From contig JANYBS010000001.1 in the NCBI GenBank assembly GCA_025360715.1, forward strand, positions 1 to 48,442: 48,442 nt of DNA, in the 5' to 3' direction. Both the position numbers and the translations under genes were made by a program. Shown piece after piece: positions 41,826-48,442 of the stretch; the stretch's first letter is position 1, and every line of letters begins with the position of its first letter. The stretch comes from Candidatus Eiseniibacteriota bacterium (GTDB taxonomy: Bacteria; Eisenbacteria; RBG-16-71-46). The notes under the pieces were generated by a model. That model was not told the DNA's origin and did no database searches. It was given only the letters and a program-made list of their open reading frames with translations.

Positions 41826-42001
41826 CGTGGCCTTTCACTGCCATCAACGGGAGAGACCCCTCCTGCCATCACGCGGGGGCTGCGCGCAGAAGGGGTGTGG
41901 GTCCCCTAAGCGTACGGCCGCCACGACGCACCGGGCAAGACCGAACACGCGAGGACCGAACACGCGAGGATGGCGGCTGCCGCGACGGGGTGTTCAGCCC
42001 C
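41826..42001 (-). promoter_or_regulatory. Upstream region of the ECF-kinase operon with a GGGG/CCCC inverted repeat
   Basis: This 176-bp gap holds no gene. On the minus strand it contains TTGCCC, 18 bases, then TACGCT, a weak -35/-10-like pair. Directly after it is CTTAGGGGACCCACACCCC, in which GGGG and CCCC form an inverted repeat. A 15-bp tandem duplication (41939-41968) lies just before the -35-like element. An autoregulated ECF promoter would be expected in this place, but the consensus for this sigma group is not known to me. Confidence 0.3.
41939..41968 (+). repeat. Perfect 15-bp tandem duplication upstream of the ECF sigma gene
   Basis: Positions 41939-41953 and 41954-41968 are identical (GACCGAACACGCGAG). 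The pair lies in the gene-free gap between the TPR-glycosyltransferase stop and the sigma-factor start. Confidence 0.95.
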
Positions 42002-43483
42002 TCACGCCGCCGCTCGCAACTCGCGCAGGCGGGCTACGGCATCTGCGGCGACAGCGATGGGTGCGCCCCAGTCGCCTTTGCGTTCCTGAGCGGCGATCGT
42101 CACGCCCGCGTACCAACTGCGCCAGCGCCAGTCCACGTCCTTGACCGTGAGTACCACGGTCGGGATGCCCATGGCGGCGGACAGGTTGGGGATGGCCGTC
42201 TCGGTCGAGATCACCATGTCGAGTTGGGTAAGCACCTGCGCCGTGGCCAGGAAGTCCGGCGCCTGCAGCAGCGGTTGCGCCAGGCCTTGCTCGTGCGCCT
42301 CGTGCTCTCGAGTGCCGCGGTGCAGTGAGACGAACTGCACCTCTTTGATCGCCAGCAGCGGCGCGAGCGTGCACAGGCTCGTGGAGCGCATGTAGTCATA
42401 GGTGTAGTTCGGATTGCCGGCCCAGTTGAGTCCCACACGCGGCCGCGTGCCGCACTGTGCGGGCGCCGCCACCCGGATCCACGGCGCGAGCGGCAGCTCT
42501 GCGACGCTGCGGATACCCAGCGCGTAAGGAAGGCTCATCATCGGGCACCATAAGTCCCACTGCTGGCCCGCGAGCGACGTGACGACGCGCAGCCGGGAGT
42601 CGAGCTTGGCGAGCAGGCTGGCGAGCGGCGCCGGCGCGTGCACGAGCACCTGCGCGAAGCGGTCACACAGCGGCGCCAGGAAGCGGCTCATGAGCAGCAC
42701 GTCGCCCAACCCCTGCTCATGCTGGACGAGCAGCGTGAGCCCGTGCGCAGGGTTGCCGTCCCAGCGCACGCCAAGTGCGTCGTCGGGGGCCGTCACTTGC
42801 AGGCGCTGCTCATAGAGCGGCAGCCCGCGTTCCAGGTCATCGTCCAGCAACAGCACGTGCCCCAGGTTGAAGCGCGCCATCGGGTGATCGCCGGCGCTCG
42901 TGAATGCCGCGCGCGCCTGTGGCAGCTGGCGCAGGCCCTTGTACGCCATGCCCAGGTTGATCAACGCACCGGTGTGGCGCGGCGAGTTCTGCAACAGCAA
43001 CTCGCTCAGTGTGATCGCCAGCTCATGCTCGCCGGTGCGATTGCACGCCACCGCCAGATTGAGCATCGCTTCGGGATAGCCGCGCTTGAGTTCGATCGCC
43101 GTGCGCAAGGCAGCGATCGCGGACTCATAGCGTCGCTGTTCCAGAAGGACCAAGCCGAGCACGTTCCACGGCTCGGCCAGCTGCGGCGCCAGATCACGTG
43201 CGCGCGTGGCGTGCGACTCGGCGCGCGCCAGGTCGTGAAGCCGCAGGTGCGCCTCGGCCAGGCTCTGATGGACCACCGCGGCCTGCGGCGCGAGTTGCTC
43301 GGCGCGTTCCAGGCGCTTGAGCGCCTCGGTCGCGTCGTTGCGCAGGAGCGCAGCGACACCATAGAGATGGTGCGCCTGCGCCTGTCCGGGCTTGGCCCGC
43401 AACAGCGCGCGCAGCTCGGTCTCGGCGAGCACCGCTTGGCCGGCCTCGAGCGCGGCGATGGCGCGGTCAAGCGCTCTGGACAC
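42002..43483 (-). CDS. TPR protein with GT-B (GT9/GT41-like) C-terminal domain
   Basis: This 493-residue protein has about six TPR units over residues 1-200, such as AEPWNVLGLVLLEQRRYESA. A C-terminal GT-B-like half follows with LLVQHEQGLGDVLLMSRFL, PRVGLNWAGNPNYTYD and VISTETAIPNLSAAMGIPTV. The W-x-G-N and D-x-x-I-S-x-D/E-T motifs resemble heptosyltransferase and OGT-like proteins that carry N-terminal TPRs. It may glycosylate a protein or a surface glycan. The start lies 17 bp inside the end of the methyltransferase gene upstream. Whether it is an active transferase is uncertain, because many such fusions are uncharacterised. Confidence 0.88.
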   Translation of the reverse strand: MSRALDRAIAALEAGQAVLAETELRALLRAKPGQAQAHHLYGVAALLRNDATEALKRLERAEQLAPQAAVVHQSLAEAHLRLHDLARAESHATRARDLAPQLAEPWNVLGLVLLEQRRYESAIAALRTAIELKRGYPEAMLNLAVACNRTGEHELAITLSELLLQNSPRHTGALINLGMAYKGLRQLPQARAAFTSAGDHPMARFNLGHVLLLDDDLERGLPLYEQRLQVTAPDDALGVRWDGNPAHGLTLLVQHEQGLGDVLLMSRFLAPLCDRFAQVLVHAPAPLASLLAKLDSRLRVVTSLAGQQWDLWCPMMSLPYALGIRSVAELPLAPWIRVAAPAQCGTRPRVGLNWAGNPNYTYDYMRSTSLCTLAPLLAIKEVQFVSLHRGTREHEAHEQGLAQPLLQAPDFLATAQVLTQLDMVISTETAIPNLSAAMGIPTVVLTVKDVDWRWRSWYAGVTIAAQERKGDWGAPIAVAADAVARLRELRAAA

Positions 43484-44285
43484 GGCCCTGCTCCTTCTCG
43501 TCCTGCATCTGGATCACGCGCAGGTAGCACGCGAGGCGGTTCTCCTCGAGGCGCGCGAGCAATGGGCTCTCGTGATACGGCAGCAGGAACGCGCTCAGGT
43601 CCTGCGTCCACGGTGCGTGTCTGTCGAACAGGATGCCGAGCCCGAAGACCGCGGGGACATTCGCCCAGAGCAGACGGTCCTCCTTACCCGCGATGAAGTC
43701 CTCGATCGCGGTGAGCACGCCGTTGCGCGGGCCGCCTTCACGCAACGCGGTGGCGAACACGCCGGCGCCGCGGAAGCCGCCTTCGATCACGCCGGGCTCG
43801 CCCAGCGTCATGCCAAGGTCCCACGAGAACGGCTGGCGGTACTTCGCCGGGATGCGATCGGGCGCGTAGTACAGGTCGCGGCGCGCGCACGGCCAGCCCA
43901 CGTCGTGGAAGAACGCCAGGAACGGCTTGCCCGCGCGCTGGGTGTTCTCCCAGAGCAGGCGGCATTCGTGAAAGACCGTGTACCAGTTGTGGTCCCCATC
44001 GATGAGCGCGGCGTCGGCTTGCAAGCCGGGCAGGGCATCCAGGCTCAGGCCCTGGATGAGCCGCGCATGCGGGTGCGCGTCGAAGAGCGCAGACGCGCCT
44101 TGCGAGGGTGCGGGGTCGATCGACACCAGCGAGCCGCCGGCCCCGGCCGTGTAGTCGATCAGCGACCGTGTCATGGTGCCGTACTCGGCGCCGACCTCGA
44201 CGACCGTCTTCGCGCCGGTGATGCGCAGCGCCGGCATAATGATCTCGGAGAACTCCGCCATCGAGTGAAGCAAGAGGTTCGTCAT
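43467..44285 (-). CDS. SAM-dependent methyltransferase (Methyltransf_24-like)
   Basis: This protein of about 272 residues has motif I as TVVEVGAEYGTMTRSLIDY, then SLVSIDPAPSQGA, and AALIDGDHNWYTVFHECRLL. The ID-GDH-x-Y pattern is typical of the Methyltransf_24 and cephalosporin-hydroxylase-like group found in glycan clusters. ATG 44285 is chosen because it begins right after the HAD gene stop (4-bp gap); the long upstream frame is shadow sequence inside that gene. It sits between a HAD-family protein and a TPR-glycosyltransferase and may modify the same glycan. The substrate is unknown. Confidence 0.88.
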   Translation of the reverse strand: MTNLLLHSMAEFSEIIMPALRITGAKTVVEVGAEYGTMTRSLIDYTAGAGGSLVSIDPAPSQGASALFDAHPHARLIQGLSLDALPGLQADAALIDGDHNWYTVFHECRLLWENTQRAGKPFLAFFHDVGWPCARRDLYYAPDRIPAKYRQPFSWDLGMTLGEPGVIEGGFRGAGVFATALREGGPRNGVLTAIEDFIAGKEDRLLWANVPAVFGLGILFDRHAPWTQDLSAFLLPYHESPLLARLEENRLACYLRVIQMQDEKEQGRVQSA

Positions 44286-44289
44286 CGGA

Positions 44290-46758
44290 TCAAGCCTCCG
44301 GGAGCAGGGTGAAGAACAGGTCGATGTCGACATCACCGCGGAACGCCTCGGGCGCGGCGAGGGGCGCCACGAACAGCGCGGGCGTGCCTGTCGCGCGCAC
44401 GAGCCCCGGCGCGATCTCGGTGAATCCCGAGTACACCAGGCTCTCGCCCGCGCAGTCCGTGTGCGTGACCACGCCAGTCTCGCTGCGCCAGTGCGCGCGC
44501 ACCCCCGCGATGCGCAGCACGTCGCCGGGTTGGCCCAGAGCGACCGCCACGGCCTGCAGCGGTTCGCCGCGCAGCTGGAGTGTGGCGCGGTGCCACGCGC
44601 GACCGCGCGCATCCAGCACCGCTTCGTCGGTAGCCGACGCTTCGTCGCGGAACCCCGAGCCGTCGTCCCAGAAGAACGTGAGAGGCTGCGCCCCAGCGGG
44701 ATGTTCGAATGCGGCAGGTTCGGCGCTGCGCAGGAACAGATGGGCCACCGCCTCGCCGGTCGCGCGGCTCTGCTGCCACGCGAAGCCGAACGGCCAGTAG
44801 ACGCGCGAGTGGGGCAGGCTTGCCAACTGATGTGCGGAGAGATGTGCGCGTTCCCACTCGTGCAGGCCAGAGACGGACACGAGCGAGCGCGCCTCGCCGG
44901 ATCCGAAGTTCTCATCGTGCTGCCACGCGGAGAAGAGCTCGAGCTCCTTTTCGAGCGGCCGCGCGATCGTGCGTTCGGTGATGGCGCGGCACAAGCCGCG
45001 CAGCGCCTCGGGCTGTGCCGGCCCGTGCTCGGCGCGATAAGCCGCCCAGCGATCCGCGAACGTGAGCACGCCGTGCTGCACCTGTGCGATCTGTGCGCGC
45101 TGCACCACAGGGATGTGCGGCACGTCCAGGCGCGGAGAGCCGTCATCCTCGTGGCCGAGCGTGGTGCCGCAATCGGCCATGAGGCTCTGCTCGAAGATCT
45201 CGGGGCTGCGCATGAAGGTATGCGCCATCGCCGCCGGCTGGCCGTTCTCGGCAAGCCAGCCTTCGACGGCGGCGCCATCCGCCTGCGTCTCGTGCACGTC
45301 GCCGCCGGTGACCAGGTACAGGCCGTGGGTGCGCACGCCTACGTGATCGTGATCGAAAACGCGCTGCAGACCCGCCTGGATCGTGCCCTTGTAGCCGAGG
45401 TCCACCAATGCCACCGAACGCTGCCGGCCCGCCGGCAGCATGGGCTTGAGGTGCGCAAGCAACCGCTTTCGCACGGCGGCGCTCATCGTCACGACTTTGC
45501 GGCGTAGCACCGGTGATGCCGCGATCGCGCGCGCGAAGCCGGCGATCTCGCCGGGCTCGAGCAGGCGCTGCTCATCGAGGCCGGGGAAGTCCGCGGCGGT
45601 GAGACCGAGTTGACCGTAGAGCTTGCTCGCGCGACTGGCGGACGGGCGCTGGATGAAGCGGCGGATCTCGCGCTCACTGCCCTCGAACAAGCTTGCCTGC
45701 AGCGCGACGAAACGCGAGACGAACACCTCGTGCGTCGCGAGTGTGAAGTGCAGGCGCGAGAAGACCTGCTGCAGCACGCGGCCTTCGCGCATGAGGCAGA
45801 AGACGGTGTCGATGCCCAGCGCCTCGCACCGCTGCGCGACCCACTCGGCGTAGGCGGTCACCACGGGCCCGAGCACGCCGGCGCCCCAGCGCGCGTGGTC
45901 GTCGTGCACGGCGGCCATCGCGTGCGAGCGCAGCGCCGTCAGGCCGAAGTCACCATGTTCGACAAGGGGCGCGCGTTGCGAGAGGGACCCCGGCAGCTCG
46001 CGCTTGAGTGAGTCTTCGAAGCCGTCGGGGAAACGGCGGAACCAATAGCGGGCGAGACCGAGGCTGCCGGGCCCCTCGACATCGGCAGTCCGGTCATCGC
46101 CCGCATGCAGGATGCGCGCAGGTTCGATGCCCGTCTTCTCGATGAGCACACGATGCAGGCCGAGTGCCTTCGGCCGGCCGTGCTCGCACGAGACCATCAG
46201 GTGATCGGGGCGCAGGCCGGTCAACTGCTCGATCTGCGCGCGCGTGAAATACGTGTCGGAGACGAACGCAACCTGGAGCCCGCGCGACTTCGCGCGTTCG
46301 ATGAGCGCGCGCATGGGCTCGTAGACGCGCAGGTGCGCGCGCTCGGTCTGAAGTTCCATGCGCATCGCCTCGGCGGCCGTCACACCCGTGAGGTAGCCGC
46401 GCGGGAACTCATCCCAGATCTGCGCCAGCGTGCACTCGTGGCCGGCGACTTTGCCGCGGGCGCGCCCTTCGGCCATCTGTCGCTCGCGCGCGAAGCTCTC
46501 GATGCTGGAACTGGGCAGGAAACCGCCCCGCTCCCGGAGGACGCGGCCCAGTTCGATGAACACATCCAGCGGGCGTACGGCTTCGCGGTGCACGACGGTG
46601 TCGAACACGTCCAGGCTCAAGACATCGTAGTCGCCCGAATCCACGAGCCGGAAGAGGTCGGCGATGCGGCCGTCGTCAGAGGGTTCGAACGACTCCGCGT
46701 ACGCCGCGTGTGTCGCGCGCGGTTCCAACGTGCGGGCCAGAGCAGAGCGCCGATCCAT
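44290..46758 (-). CDS. Large HAD-superfamily protein (COG5610-like)
   Basis: The 822-residue protein has an N-terminal HAD domain with motif I LSLDVFDTVVHR (Asp50 and Asp53), a later AFVSDTY motif II, and HAGDDRTADVEG as motif IV. The central region, ERRVFCLMREGR-like and VALVDLGYKGTIQAGLQRV, matches large HAD proteins found in glycosyltransferase clusters. The last 200 residues have a jelly-roll-like, beta-rich appearance and no obvious relative. I start at ATG 46758, with AAGGA 9 bases upstream; an in-frame start at 46851 would add 31 basic residues of poor quality. It probably acts on a phosphorylated sugar or cell-surface glycan precursor, but the reaction is unknown. Confidence 0.85.
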   Translation of the reverse strand: MDRRSALARTLEPRATHAAYAESFEPSDDGRIADLFRLVDSGDYDVLSLDVFDTVVHREAVRPLDVFIELGRVLRERGGFLPSSSIESFARERQMAEGRARGKVAGHECTLAQIWDEFPRGYLTGVTAAEAMRMELQTERAHLRVYEPMRALIERAKSRGLQVAFVSDTYFTRAQIEQLTGLRPDHLMVSCEHGRPKALGLHRVLIEKTGIEPARILHAGDDRTADVEGPGSLGLARYWFRRFPDGFEDSLKRELPGSLSQRAPLVEHGDFGLTALRSHAMAAVHDDHARWGAGVLGPVVTAYAEWVAQRCEALGIDTVFCLMREGRVLQQVFSRLHFTLATHEVFVSRFVALQASLFEGSEREIRRFIQRPSASRASKLYGQLGLTAADFPGLDEQRLLEPGEIAGFARAIAASPVLRRKVVTMSAAVRKRLLAHLKPMLPAGRQRSVALVDLGYKGTIQAGLQRVFDHDHVGVRTHGLYLVTGGDVHETQADGAAVEGWLAENGQPAAMAHTFMRSPEIFEQSLMADCGTTLGHEDDGSPRLDVPHIPVVQRAQIAQVQHGVLTFADRWAAYRAEHGPAQPEALRGLCRAITERTIARPLEKELELFSAWQHDENFGSGEARSLVSVSGLHEWERAHLSAHQLASLPHSRVYWPFGFAWQQSRATGEAVAHLFLRSAEPAAFEHPAGAQPLTFFWDDGSGFRDEASATDEAVLDARGRAWHRATLQLRGEPLQAVAVALGQPGDVLRIAGVRAHWRSETGVVTHTDCAGESLVYSGFTEIAPGLVRATGTPALFVAPLAAPEAFRGDVDIDLFFTLLPEA

Positions 46759-46858
46759 AGCAGGCCATCCTTCCGTGCGGGCGTGCGCGAGCCTTCGGCG
46801 CAAGCCGCGGGTATTCGGGAGGGGCCCGGATATGCAGGTGTCATCGGCCACTCATGGC

Positions 46859-46890
46859 TGCGCCTCCAGTGCGGAATGCAACGGAGGCGC
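46859..46890. other. 8-bp inverted repeat between lysC and the HAD gene
   Basis: GCGCCTCC and GGAGGCGC flank a 15-base loop in the 202-bp gap between the two minus-strand genes. No T-run follows on either strand, so it could be a weak terminator, an operator, or chance in GC-rich DNA. Confidence 0.4.
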
Positions 46891-46927
46891 GTAAGTGCCG
46901 GAAAGGCCTTGGCCCGGCGACAGGACC

Positions 46928-46957
46928 GGCTGCGGGCGACGGCTGGCGGCCGCAGCC
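46928..46957 (-). terminator. Hairpin just downstream of lysC
   Basis: GGCTGCGG and CCGCAGCC (8 bp, 14-base loop) lie 3 bases after the lysC stop codon on the minus strand. There is no T-run, so it is at best a weak or Rho-assisted terminator, or an mRNA 3'-end stabiliser. Confidence 0.4.
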
Positions 46958-46960
46958 ATT

Positions 46961-48172
46961 TCAAATAACCATCACCTCGTGCAGCGCGCGTACTGCGTCC
47001 TCGCAGCGCGCGTTCTCGACCCGCAGGATCATCGCCGCCGCCGTCATGCGCAGGGCGATCAAAGCGATGCCCGCCTTCTCGAGCGCACGTTCCGCCCGGG
47101 CCGCCTCGTTCGCGCCCAGACCCAGACCGATGAGCGAGACGAACGCATTGCCATGATCCACGCTCAGGCTCCACTCGCCGCCCGGGCCGCGCAATTCGCG
47201 GAAGCCCTTCTGTAGCGCGTCCGCGTCGTCACGCGTTCCCGTCCAGACGATCGCGCCGTGCGTGGCCGTGGCCTGCTCGTGCGCGATCAGTTCCAGCGAC
47301 GGATACGCCTGGGCGACGGCTTCAAGGATGCCGCGCGCCTCGCCGCGACCGCCGGCATTGCCTTCGGCGATCACGATCGAGACGTCTGTCATGTGAGCGA
47401 TGCTTTCGACACGCGCGATCTCCACGGCCTGCTCCTTCATGGCGCCGCCGATGGGCGTGCCGGGGGTGTCGTTGAACGAACTGCGAACCGTGAGCGATAC
47501 GCCCTCGCGCGCCGCAAGGTCCACGCAGCGCGCGTGCAGCACGCGCCCGCCCAGATGCGCGAGGGCCGAGCACGTGGCGAAGGACATGGACGTCAGGACA
47601 CGCGCCTGCGGCACCACCCGCGGGTCGGCACTGAAGACGCCATCGACATCCGTGTAGATCTCGCAGCGTGCCGGCTGCAGCGCCGCGGCCAGTGCCACCG
47701 CGGTGGTGTCGGATCCGCCGCGGCCGAGCGTGGTGATCTCCTTCGTCTCCGGGCTCACGCCCTGGAAACCGGCCACGATCACGACGCGGCCCTGCTCGAG
47801 CGCGGCGCGGATGCGCTCGGGCTTGATCGCGATGATGCGCGCATTCGAGTGCGCGCCGTCCGTGAGGATGCCGCTCTGCGAGCCCGTGAACGAGATCGCC
47901 TCGATGCCGAGGTCCTGCAGCGCCATCGCCAGAAGCGCCATCGAGACTCGCTCGCCGGTCGTGAGCAACATGTCCATCTCGCGCCGCGCCGGATGCGGCG
48001 AGACCTCGTGCGCGAGACGGATCAGCTCGTCGGTCGTATCACCCATGGCCGAGACCACGACCACAAGCGCGTCGCCACTCGCACGCGAGGCCGCGACCCG
48101 GCGAGCGACCGCCCGGATGCGCTCGGGACCATTCACCGAGGTGCCACCGAATTTCTGGACCAGAGTGCCCAT
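46961..48172 (-). CDS. lysC: Aspartate kinase
   Basis: The 403-residue enzyme phosphorylates aspartate, the first step to lysine, threonine and methionine. It opens with [15 protein letters not shown] and has [30 protein letters not shown] and the [15 protein letters not shown] segment, all hallmarks of the family. The C-terminal part (about residues 260-403) forms two ACT domains that would bind lysine or threonine for feedback control. The length fits the monofunctional LysC type. ATG 48172 is chosen since the family motif begins four residues later; an in-frame start at 48220 adds 16 unconserved residues. No ribosome site is apparent, and TATAGA lies 7 bases before the ATG. Confidence 0.94.
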   Translation of the reverse strand: MGTLVQKFGGTSVNGPERIRAVARRVAASRASGDALVVVVSAMGDTTDELIRLAHEVSPHPARREMDMLLTTGERVSMALLAMALQDLGIEAISFTGSQSGILTDGAHSNARIIAIKPERIRAALEQGRVVIVAGFQGVSPETKEITTLGRGGSDTTAVALAAALQPARCEIYTDVDGVFSADPRVVPQARVLTSMSFATCSALAHLGGRVLHARCVDLAAREGVSLTVRSSFNDTPGTPIGGAMKEQAVEIARVESIAHMTDVSIVIAEGNAGGRGEARGILEAVAQAYPSLELIAHEQATATHGAIVWTGTRDDADALQKGFRELRGPGGEWSLSVDHGNAFVSLIGLGLGANEAARAERALEKAGIALIALRMTAAAMILRVENARCEDAVRALHEVMVI

Positions 48173-48260
48173 GGCCGCATCTATAGCGGCTCCTGAGTCT
48201 CGCTGCACCTGCTTTCGCATTGCGGGCCTGCGAACCGCATACCAAAGCCCGGGGCTGACT

Positions 48261-48289
48261 TGACGCTCTGCCCCTCGCTGGATATATTC
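48261..48289 (+). promoter_or_regulatory. sigma70 promoter of the tRNA-Gly gene
   Basis: TTGACG (48261-48266), exactly 17 bases, then TATATT (48284-48289): 5 of 6 matches to each consensus half. Transcription would start near 48296, about 10 bases before the mature tRNA. This is the strongest promoter in the window. Confidence 0.85.
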
Positions 48290-48305
48290 CCCGCCGCTCT
48301 TGTTC

Positions 48306-48382
48306 GCGGAAGTAGCTCAGCCCGGTAGAGCATCACCTTGCCAAGGTGAGGGTCGCGGGTTCGAATCCCGTCTTCCGCTCCA
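48306..48382 (+). tRNA. tRNA-Gly (anticodon GCC), CCA encoded
   Basis: The 77-base gene folds as a complete cloverleaf. The acceptor stem GCGGAAG pairs with CTTCCGC. The D stem is GCTC/GAGC, the anticodon stem TCACC/GGTGA has loop TTGCCAA, and the T stem is GCGGG/CCCGT (one G-T pair) with loop TTCGAAT. The anticodon GCC (48340-48342) reads glycine codons GGC and GGU. The 3' CCA is encoded in the DNA (48380-48382). It is divergent from lysC. Confidence 0.97.
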
Positions 48383-48390
48383 TGTGCGAC

Positions 48391-48411
48391 GGGCCGGCCA
48401 CAAGCCGGCCC
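48391..48411 (+). terminator. Hairpin after tRNA-Gly
   Basis: GGGCCGGC and GCCGGCCC form a perfect 8-bp stem with a 5-base loop, 9 bases after the tRNA. Only a short T-run (ATTTC) is found some 7 bases further on, so termination strength is uncertain. Confidence 0.6.
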
Positions 48412-48442
48412 TCGCCATTTCCTGCAGGACCCCGCGGGCCAC

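Overview
The window is GC-rich bacterial chromosome with tightly packed genes, many joined by ATGA, GTGA, TGATG or TTGA overlaps. The likely source is an uncultured Gram-negative-type lineage near Gemmatimonadota, Eisenbacteria or other FCB-group bacteria. The clues are an ECF sigma factor of the kinase-linked type next to a membrane Ser/Thr kinase with TPRs, a Bacteroidetes-type GlmU-like protein, a lipoprotein with a SPOR-like C-terminus, and exopolysaccharide genes of the XrtA/PEP-CTERM kind. This placement is inference; there is no rRNA in the window.

Layout. (1) Positions 1-16585, minus strand: 14 genes for polysaccharide assembly and modification. They are a methyltransferase, three or four GT-C-type membrane proteins, an acyltransferase-3, two GT2 enzymes, an O-antigen ligase/polymerase-like protein, an asparagine-synthase-type amidotransferase, a second methyltransferase, an AglD/UPF0104 membrane protein, a FemAB-like protein, a hexapeptide acetyltransferase and a polysaccharide deacetylase. 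(2) A 152-bp divergent promoter region. (3) Positions 16738-34353, plus strand: a GT2, a sugar-nucleotide epimerase, an AlgI-like MBOAT with an SGNH-like partner, a 441-bp leader ending in an intrinsic terminator, a polyprenyl-phosphate sugar transferase, a GT-C protein, AlgD (GDP-mannose dehydrogenase), five further glycosyltransferases, ManC, a SPOR-like lipoprotein and a GlmU-like protein preceded by an unusual 44-bp tandem duplication. (4) Positions 34382-38248, plus strand: a new promoter, then galT, glgA and a GT87-like membrane protein. (5) Positions 38265-41825, minus strand: ECF sigma factor, transmembrane kinase-TPR and FHA protein. (6) Positions 42002-46758, minus strand: a large HAD-family protein, a methyltransferase and a TPR protein with a GT-B-like C-terminus. 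(7) lysC on the minus strand, then a tRNA-Gly(GCC) on the plus strand with a near-consensus sigma70 promoter.

How it works together (inference). The central 34 kb looks like one large exopolysaccharide locus. ManC would make GDP-mannose, AlgD would oxidise it to GDP-mannuronate, the sugar transferase would load the first sugar on the lipid carrier, and the GT4/GT2 enzymes would extend the repeat unit. The Wzy/WaaL-like protein would polymerise or ligate it. The MBOAT/SGNH pair, acyltransferases, methyltransferases, deacetylase, FemAB protein and amidotransferase would decorate it. No Wzx flippase, Wza/Wzc exporter, Alg8 polymerase or exosortase is present here, so the locus probably continues to the left of position 1. 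No IS element, CRISPR array or clear pseudogene was seen.
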